Shown one piece after another: positions 20,589 through 25,178 of a DNA stretch of 25,178 nucleotides. Positions within the stretch are counted from its first letter, which is position 1, and every line of letters begins with the position of its first letter. Source of the DNA: an uncultured Candidatus Saccharibacteria bacterium (GTDB taxonomy: Bacteria > Patescibacteriota > Saccharimonadia > Saccharimonadales > Saccharimonadaceae); NCBI GenBank assembly GCA_947097085.1, contig CAMUQR010000005.1:1-25178 (forward strand), in the 5' to 3' direction. The translations under genes were made by a program, and so were the position numbers. The notes under the pieces were generated by a model that saw nothing but the letters and a program-made list of their open reading frames with translations, ran no database searches and was not told where the DNA came from.

Positions 20589-22412
20589 CTAATTCTTATG
20601 GCGTTTACGGACGTTCGGATCGAGGTATTTTTTACGTAGGCGCAGGTTCACTGGCGTCACCTCCAGCAATTCATCATCCGCCAAAAAATCCAAACATTGC
20701 TCCAAACTAAATACTCGATGCGGTGTCAGCTGAATTGTACCGTCGCTCGATTTGGAGCGCATATTTGTTAAGTGCTTCATTTTACAAACGTTGATTTCCA
20801 GATCTTCCTGACGGTTATAGATGCCCACAATCTGCCCCTGATAAACATTAACACCTGGACCAACCATCAACTCACCGCGCGCCTCAGCGGCCTGCAACGC
20901 ATAAGCTGTTGTCATGCCAGTTTCAAAAGCGATTAACACGCCATTACGGTCCGACATAATCTTACCAGACAGCGGTTGGTAGCCTTTTGGCAGGCTATTC
21001 ATCACCACCGTACCACGCGTCAAGGTCAATAACTCACTACGTAGACCAATCAGCGCCCGCGAGGTAATTTCATATTCTAAACGCACCACATTGTCATTGA
21101 GGTTGGTTTGAGCGCGTAATTGTGCATAGCGCTTACCCAGCGTCTGACTGACTGCACCCAAAAACTCATTATCAACTTCGATAAATAAATCCTCGACTGG
21201 TTCTTTGGTCACGCCGTCTTCTTCGATGGTAATCACTTCTGGGCGACCAACTTCAAACTCATAGCCTTCACGGCGCATTGCTTCAATCAGCACTGACAAG
21301 TGCAGTTCGCCACGCCCACTAACCGTAAAGCCAATCTCATTAGGCTCAACTCGCAGACCAACGTTCGTTTCTAGTTCCTGACGCAAACGGTCACCAATCT
21401 GACGTGAGGTGCTAAATTTACTCTCTTGGCCTTTAAACGGACTGGTGTTTGGACCGAGATAAATCTTCAAAGTTGGCGGTTCGATCTCGAGATCCGGCAT
21501 TGCCTCTGGCTGATTAACACTAGCCAGGGTATTGCCAATTTTCGCATCACCGGCACCGACTAATGCCACGATTTGACCAGCATGCGCTTCACTAACTTCG
21601 ACTTTATTTAAGCCTTTAAATTCAAATACTTTGTCGATTTTAACTTTTTTGGTCGAACCGTCACTGGCAATTAGTACAACTTGGTCATTGACTTTAATTT
21701 GACCGCGATGAATCCGCCCGATAGCATATTTACCTAAGAAATTATCATAATCCAGTGCCGAAACTTGCATTTGAAATTCGCCATCACCAGCCACTTTTGG
21801 CGCTGGAATGTGATGCAAAATCGCCTCAAATAATGGCGTTAAATCGGCCTCAGCACTCGGATCAGCTGGCATTTCCGCCCAAGCCTTACCTTCACGACCA
21901 ATTGCGTAATAAATCGGATACTGTAGTTGCGCCTCATCGGTCGCTAGTTCCAAGAATAAATCGCTCAGACCATCTTCAACACGAGCAATATCCCGACCCG
22001 GTTTGTCGATTTTGTTAATCACCACCACTGGGCGCAGACCCATTTGCAAAGCTTTTGACAGCACGAACTTGGTCTGAGGCATCACGCCTTCTTGCGCGTC
22101 AACGATCAACAGCACACCATCCGCCATGTTCAAAGTGCGTTCAATTTCACTTGAAAAATCAGCGTGCCCCGGGGTATCAATAATATTAATTTTGTAATCG
22201 TGATAATCAACCGCGGTTAATTTAGCGGTGATCGTAATTCCCCGCTCCGATTCCTGATCACCGCTGTCCATAATCAGATGTTGCGCCATCTCCGCTTGGT
22301 TATGGCGAAAAGTATTGCTCTGCTTCAGCAGGCCGTCCACCATGGTAGTTTTACCGTGGTCAACATGGGCGACAATCGCCACATTGCGAATTTTATCAAA
22401 AGAAGTAGTCAT
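20589..22412 (-). CDS. typA: Translational GTPase TypA/BipA
   Basis: A ribosome-binding GTPase involved in 50S assembly and stress or cold adaptation. The 607 aa equal the usual length. G1 is AHVDHGKT (15-22), G2 lies in ERGITI, G3 is DTPGHADF, and G4 NKID. Domains II and III and the TypA-specific C-terminal domain (ending in NLRLRKKYLDPNVRKRHKN) are intact. No Shine-Dalgarno is visible; TATAAT lies 8 bases before the ATG, so the mRNA should have a leader of about two bases. Confidence 0.97.
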   Translation of the reverse strand: MTTSFDKIRNVAIVAHVDHGKTTMVDGLLKQSNTFRHNQAEMAQHLIMDSGDQESERGITITAKLTAVDYHDYKINIIDTPGHADFSSEIERTLNMADGVLLIVDAQEGVMPQTKFVLSKALQMGLRPVVVINKIDKPGRDIARVEDGLSDLFLELATDEAQLQYPIYYAIGREGKAWAEMPADPSAEADLTPLFEAILHHIPAPKVAGDGEFQMQVSALDYDNFLGKYAIGRIHRGQIKVNDQVVLIASDGSTKKVKIDKVFEFKGLNKVEVSEAHAGQIVALVGAGDAKIGNTLASVNQPEAMPDLEIEPPTLKIYLGPNTSPFKGQESKFSTSRQIGDRLRQELETNVGLRVEPNEIGFTVSGRGELHLSVLIEAMRREGYEFEVGRPEVITIEEDGVTKEPVEDLFIEVDNEFLGAVSQTLGKRYAQLRAQTNLNDNVVRLEYEITSRALIGLRSELLTLTRGTVVMNSLPKGYQPLSGKIMSDRNGVLIAFETGMTTAYALQAAEARGELMVGPGVNVYQGQIVGIYNRQEDLEINVCKMKHLTNMRSKSSDGTIQLTPHRVFSLEQCLDFLADDELLEVTPVNLRLRKKYLDPNVRKRHKN

Positions 22413-22420
22413 ATCTTTTT

Positions 22421-22449
22421 ATTATACTACAAAAACAAGCTTTTTGCAA
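22421..22449 (-). promoter_or_regulatory. Promoter of typA, nearly leaderless
   Basis: Minus strand: TTGCAA (22444-22449), 17 bases, TATAAT (22421-22426), 8 bases to the ATG. The -35 and spacer lie within the end of the upstream methyltransferase gene. Confidence 0.7.
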
Positions 22450-23158
22450 ATAATTTCAGCCATTCGGCGGTCGTTAGTTCTGATGGTTTTTTCTCAGCAC
22501 TAATTCCAACCGATTCCCGGTCTAAACCCGCAAAAAACTTCTGCTGAGCGAAACATTTTTCGACAAACGCCTGATACGCTGGTCGTCTACCAACCGCCAA
22601 TAAGGGCTGTTCACGCAGTTTTAGCTCTAGCAAACAAGTATCAACGTTCGGTCGTGGATAAAAATCAGTTTTTTGAAGTGGACGCCGAATCCGACTAGTC
22701 CACCACGGCGCCAGACTCGCCCCTAGCCAGCCCGTAAAATTAGCCTGGTCGATAATCAATTTCTTGGCAAACTGCCGTTGCACAATCAGATAAATCGCTC
22801 GCGGTGGATGTTCAGCCGTCGTGAGCTTTTGCACAATTTGTGAACTGAGATGAAACGGAATATTCGCAAACACCTTGTATCTGTCGCGAGGCAAGCTCCA
22901 GCGTAAAAAATCAGCCTCGATGACTTCGACATTGGGAAATTTCATCATATTATAGCGCAACTTGTCGGCAGTGCGCGGTTCCGCTTCGAGCGCAATCACC
23001 CGTCGCACCCGTCGAGCCAGCGCCGAGCTAATCACCCCCGACCCCGCACCAATATCCAGCACTAAGTCGTTTTTGCGCACGTTGGAATGCCCGATTAGCT
23101 CCAGCGCCAAGCGCGGACTAACTAAGAAATTCTGTGAATAAGTATGCAGACGTTTCAT
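22427..23158 (-). CDS. rRNA adenine N6-methyltransferase, Erm/KsgA family
   Basis: A SAM-dependent methyltransferase of 243 aa. SQNFL (8-12) is the family's N-terminal signature, DIGAGSG (35-41) the SAM motif, EAE at 58-60 the acidic ribose contact, and NIPFHL (99-104) the catalytic motif IV. KsgA usually has NLPYN there, while Erm proteins have NIPY/F. The following pattern (QRQFAKK, a W-rich stretch, then DFYPRPNVDTCLL) also recalls Erm, notably the actinobacterial type. It may thus modify 23S rather than 16S rRNA. The ATG at 23158 is chosen because homology begins there; a -10 box 7 bases upstream predicts a leaderless mRNA. Confidence 0.88.
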   Translation of the reverse strand: MKRLHTYSQNFLVSPRLALELIGHSNVRKNDLVLDIGAGSGVISSALARRVRRVIALEAEPRTADKLRYNMMKFPNVEVIEADFLRWSLPRDRYKVFANIPFHLSSQIVQKLTTAEHPPRAIYLIVQRQFAKKLIIDQANFTGWLGASLAPWWTSRIRRPLQKTDFYPRPNVDTCLLELKLREQPLLAVGRRPAYQAFVEKCFAQQKFFAGLDRESVGISAEKKPSELTTAEWLKLFAKSLFL

Positions 23159-23165
23159 TATAATT

Positions 23166-23194
23166 ATTTTACTAAAAAACTCCCTAGTCGCCAA
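23166..23194 (-). promoter_or_regulatory. Leaderless promoter of the rRNA methyltransferase gene
   Basis: Minus strand: TTGGCG (23189-23194), 17 bases, TAAAAT (23166-23171), then 7 bases to the ATG at 23158. Confidence 0.5.
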
Positions 23195-23209
23195 CTCCAC
23201 CCATCGAGA

Positions 23210-23237
23210 TTGACACTGAGCGACAATATGATACAAT
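23210..23237 (+). promoter_or_regulatory. Promoter of the 223-aa anchored orphan
   Basis: TTGACA (23210-23215), 16 bases, TACAAT (23232-23237) with extended TGA before the -10. It diverges from the methyltransferase promoter and gives a leader of almost 100 bases. Confidence 0.7.
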
Positions 23238-23279
23238 GAGTGTGTATCCTAGCAGAGCCACTGCCTCTATTCTCACTCA
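23237..23279 (+). other. Potentially folded leader of the anchored orphan
   Basis: TGAGTG (23237-23242) can pair with CACTCA (23274-23279), and an inner GCAG with CTGC. The outer arm begins before the predicted +1, so only part of it may be in the RNA. No known riboswitch is recognised. Confidence 0.3.
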
Positions 23280-23341
23280 CTTTTGATTAATTAATCGCTT
23301 ATTACCAAATTGGTTTTAATAAAATAGCAAAGGAGTTAATG

Positions 23342-24013
23342 ATGGTAACAACATCAAGCAACAACGCCCCAACAACCCCACCAAACAAAAATAATCCAAA
23401 AGTGAATTATCGGCTGATTAGTCAATTAGTGCTGATTGTAATCGCCACCGGCGCTTTAGTTTGTCTAGCTTGGCAAAATCAACAACTCAATCAACAAAAT
23501 CAACAATTAAACACTGAAATCACCGAACTGCGAAAAACTGCCAAAAAACCAACTAACCCGGCCACACCGAACAACACACAACAGCCCGGTAATACACCTA
23601 ATCAACCAGGTACTCAACCCGATCATCCAGGTGACGATTTTTTCAAGCCAAGTAATGACCTAATTGATAACTTCACCGCTATTTTAAACACTCTTAATAC
23701 TCAACCACTCGAAGGCTACCTCGCCAACGAAGTTAAACTGTTTTACGCTTCCAATACGCCAGCCACTACACTGACTAACAAAGCTCGTATCACTAAGAGT
23801 CTGGAATATTTTTCGGACGCCAAAATACCATGGAATTTTCGATTACCGAGCGATCATCTAGCTCACTACCAAAAGAAATTTGACAAATTATTCGGCAAAG
23901 GTTGTCTAGCTGGCGCTTCTGCTGATGTTGGTCACGTCGTATCATTCTGCTTCAATAAAGAAGGCAAAATCCACTCGATTTTCCTCTGTCGCGATCCGAG
24001 AGTATTTAATTAA
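23342..24013 (+). CDS. Membrane-anchored extracellular orphan with Gln/Asn coiled coil
   Basis: Not recognised as a family. The 223 aa are laid out as a short polar N-terminus, one membrane segment (about 26-44), a Gln/Leu/Asn heptad-like stretch (about 45-65) and a Pro/Thr/Asn-rich linker (about 68-100). A globular outer domain of roughly 120 residues follows, with three Cys near the end (GCLAG, SFCFN, FLCRD). AGGAG (23331-23335) lies 6 bases before the ATG at 23342; an adjacent ATG at 23339 is the alternative. The architecture (anchor, linker, domain) parallels the DUF922 protein and suggests a cell-surface role. Confidence 0.75.
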   Translation: MVTTSSNNAPTTPPNKNNPKVNYRLISQLVLIVIATGALVCLAWQNQQLNQQNQQLNTEITELRKTAKKPTNPATPNNTQQPGNTPNQPGTQPDHPGDDFFKPSNDLIDNFTAILNTLNTQPLEGYLANEVKLFYASNTPATTLTNKARITKSLEYFSDAKIPWNFRLPSDHLAHYQKKFDKLFGKGCLAGASADVGHVVSFCFNKEGKIHSIFLCRDPRVFN

Positions 24014-24044
24014 TCTGTGCCAATTTGTATACTACAACAATAGT

Positions 24045-24659
24045 ATGAAAACTACACTATTAATTGTTCGTCATGGACAAACCGACTTAAACGCCCAGCA
24101 TCGTATGGATGGCCAAGCGAATACTTCATTAACTCAAATTGGCTTCAATCAGATTGAAAAATTAAGCCTGTTTTTATCCAAATACAAAATTGACTCCGTT
24201 TACTCGTCTCCACTTTCTCGCTCCCTGAAAACAGCCAAGGCAATAATTAAGCGTCAGAATACACCCCTAATTACAAAGGAGATTGATCATTTTCGAGAAA
24301 TTAATTGTGGCGATTGCACCGGCCTCACTCATGATGAAGTTATTCAAAAGTTTTCACAATTAAGCATAGAATGGGGCAAAAATACAGACCCACCGTTTCC
24401 AAATGGCGAAAACCTTCGAGATGTAGAAGCTCGAGCAATACCAATTATAGAACAGATTCTTTCGGTAGATGTCGGCAAGACAATTTTAATTTCTGGTCAT
24501 GGCTCTTTAAACGTGGCGATTATTGGCCATTATTTACAAATACCACCCGCAATCAGATTTAAATTGCGACAAGATAATTGCTGTCTGAACATACTAGAAT
24601 TTAATGATAAAAAAGAGCTGATTTTTGTACGAGGAATTAACATTTCCTCTCAAGAATAA
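24045..24659 (+). CDS. Histidine phosphatase (phosphoglycerate-mutase-like superfamily)
   Basis: A 204-aa member of the RHG phosphatase superfamily. The catalytic RHG is at residues 9-11 (IVRHGQTDLN). The second Arg lies in SSPLSRSLKTA, a Glu in REINCGDCTG, and the second His in SGHGSLN. It resembles the CobC/GpmB-like group, but the substrate cannot be fixed from sequence. The start at ATG 24045 is chosen because homology begins at once; there is no Shine-Dalgarno, and TATACT at 24028-24033 would give a leader of only a few bases. It lies 31 bases after the anchored orphan. Confidence 0.92.
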   Translation: MKTTLLIVRHGQTDLNAQHRMDGQANTSLTQIGFNQIEKLSLFLSKYKIDSVYSSPLSRSLKTAKAIIKRQNTPLITKEIDHFREINCGDCTGLTHDEVIQKFSQLSIEWGKNTDPPFPNGENLRDVEARAIPIIEQILSVDVGKTILISGHGSLNVAIIGHYLQIPPAIRFKLRQDNCCLNILEFNDKKELIFVRGINISSQE

Positions 24660-24700
24660 ATTGACTGTTTTTACCTGCTGGTTTTATTATAGCAAATAAT

Positions 24701-25177
24701 TTATAATTCAATATATTCATAAAATTCATCCTTGAATCGTTTTTTTATCACTTTGTGTGACACATCTGACTGGTCGATACCGATCCACTTACGTCCAAGA
24801 TTCTGAGCTGCCAAAAGTGTCGATCCGCTACCAGCAAAACAATCAAGAACTATGGAGCTGTCATTCGACGATTGTGCAATTATCATTTCTAGCATTTTTA
24901 GGTTTTTCTCTGTTGGATAAATTGGATATGCTGGATCAATGTAATTCCAAATATCCTGTATCTTTTTACCATTATGTTCATCGGCAAATTTCTTAATACG
25001 AGGTACGCCATTTTTTGACCATTCGATTAAACCCAGTTCATCAAGCTTATCTAATTCAGCTGGGTCTGTTCGCCAATGTCTACCGCTCGGCGGAAGCATT
25101 CCGCGCCATTCACTAGTTTTACCGTTAGTTTCACCGGGTGCGTGAGCAGGGACTGTATTATACCTGCGTCCAGCCTT
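24701..25177 (-). CDS. Site-specific DNA methyltransferase, type III Mod-like, C-terminal part
   Basis: The frame is open to the right edge, so the N-terminal part (including any DPPY motif) is outside. Visible are YNTVPAHAPGETNGKT and WRGMLPPSGRHWR, a region typical of type III Mod and related beta-class N6-adenine methyltransferases. Next come YPTEKN, then motif I DCFAGSGS for SAM binding, then GRKWIGIDQS. The order (catalytic half first, SAM motif late) fits the beta class. The ending is natural. Whether a restriction subunit is adjacent cannot be seen. Confidence 0.92.
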   Translation of the reverse strand, partial: KAGRRYNTVPAHAPGETNGKTSEWRGMLPPSGRHWRTDPAELDKLDELGLIEWSKNGVPRIKKFADEHNGKKIQDIWNYIDPAYPIYPTEKNLKMLEMIIAQSSNDSSIVLDCFAGSGSTLLAAQNLGRKWIGIDQSDVSHKVIKKRFKDEFYEYIEL

Positions 25178-25178
25178 A

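Noticed and set aside
24661..24690. TTGACT-18-TATTAT promoter-like match reading into the antisense of the methyltransferase gene
   Set aside because: Weak, with no gene downstream on that strand; such AT-rich matches occur by chance.
1..25178. Alternative genetic code (TGA as Gly) of some CPR groups
   Set aside because: Many genes end naturally at TGA, including folA, tmk, trxB and the membrane protein before the ATPase, and full-length proteins need no internal TGA.
1..25178. CRISPR arrays, insertion sequences, integrase or attachment sites
   Set aside because: No regularly spaced repeats, transposase-like frames or tRNA-end duplications were seen by eye.

Overview
The window reads as a chromosomal segment of a Patescibacteria/CPR organism, most likely a Candidatus Saccharibacteria (TM7) relative. 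This is an inference from family types and gene layout; no search was run. Pointers are: genes packed with gaps of a few tens of bases; housekeeping proteins carrying lineage-type extensions (a MurA with an N-terminal XRE helix-turn-helix, an L1 with a long charged N-terminal extension, a SecE with a Lys/Thr-rich tail); several membrane-anchored orphan proteins; and TGA used as a normal stop (folA, tmk, trxB and others). The last point excludes the TGA=Gly code of Gracilibacteria/Absconditabacteria. The DNA is moderately AT-rich and shows no mobile element, CRISPR array or phage gene.

Layout. (1) 2-1750, + strand: a dTMP operon, thyA (5' end cut off), folA and tmk, closed by a terminator. (2) 1838-1914, minus: tRNA-Lys(CTT) with its own promoter. 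(3) 1966-7029, minus: an HTH-MurA fusion; a membrane-anchored double-AAA+ Clp/Hsp100-like ATPase preceded by a small membrane protein; inorganic pyrophosphatase. (4) 7187-11200, minus: the secE-nusG-rplK-rplA cluster, altered by a 66-aa membrane protein after nusG and by an oppositely oriented secreted DUF922-type zinc protease gene that splits rplK from rplA. (5) 11302-16214, minus: a glycosyltransferase, a sensor kinase without the canonical phospho-acceptor His, an unknown anchored extracellular protein, a YgjP-like metallopeptidase and a P-loop kinase. (6) 16227-17859, minus: a membrane FKBP isomerase and a thioredoxin reductase, divergent from mscL. (7) 18470-20543, +: rarA and two orphan genes. 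(8) 20589-23158, minus: typA and an Erm/KsgA-like rRNA methyltransferase. (9) 23339-24659, +: an anchored orphan and a histidine phosphatase. (10) The 3' part of a type III-like DNA methyltransferase runs off the right edge on the minus strand.

Two kinds of translation start coexist. Many genes have a clear Shine-Dalgarno sequence (folA, ppa, secE, mscL, the DUF922 gene, the 67-aa orphan). At least six have none, and instead have a sigma70-type -10 box 6-8 bases before the ATG, which predicts leaderless mRNAs. Several of these promoters abut or overlap the stop codon of the preceding gene.

The most interesting leads are the HTH-MurA fusion with an inverted repeat in its own leader, the recurrent leaderless promoters, the kinase with a displaced His, the tandem consensus promoters and hairpin ahead of secE, the mirror-image divergent promoter between the FKBP gene and mscL, and the orphan pair between rarA and typA.
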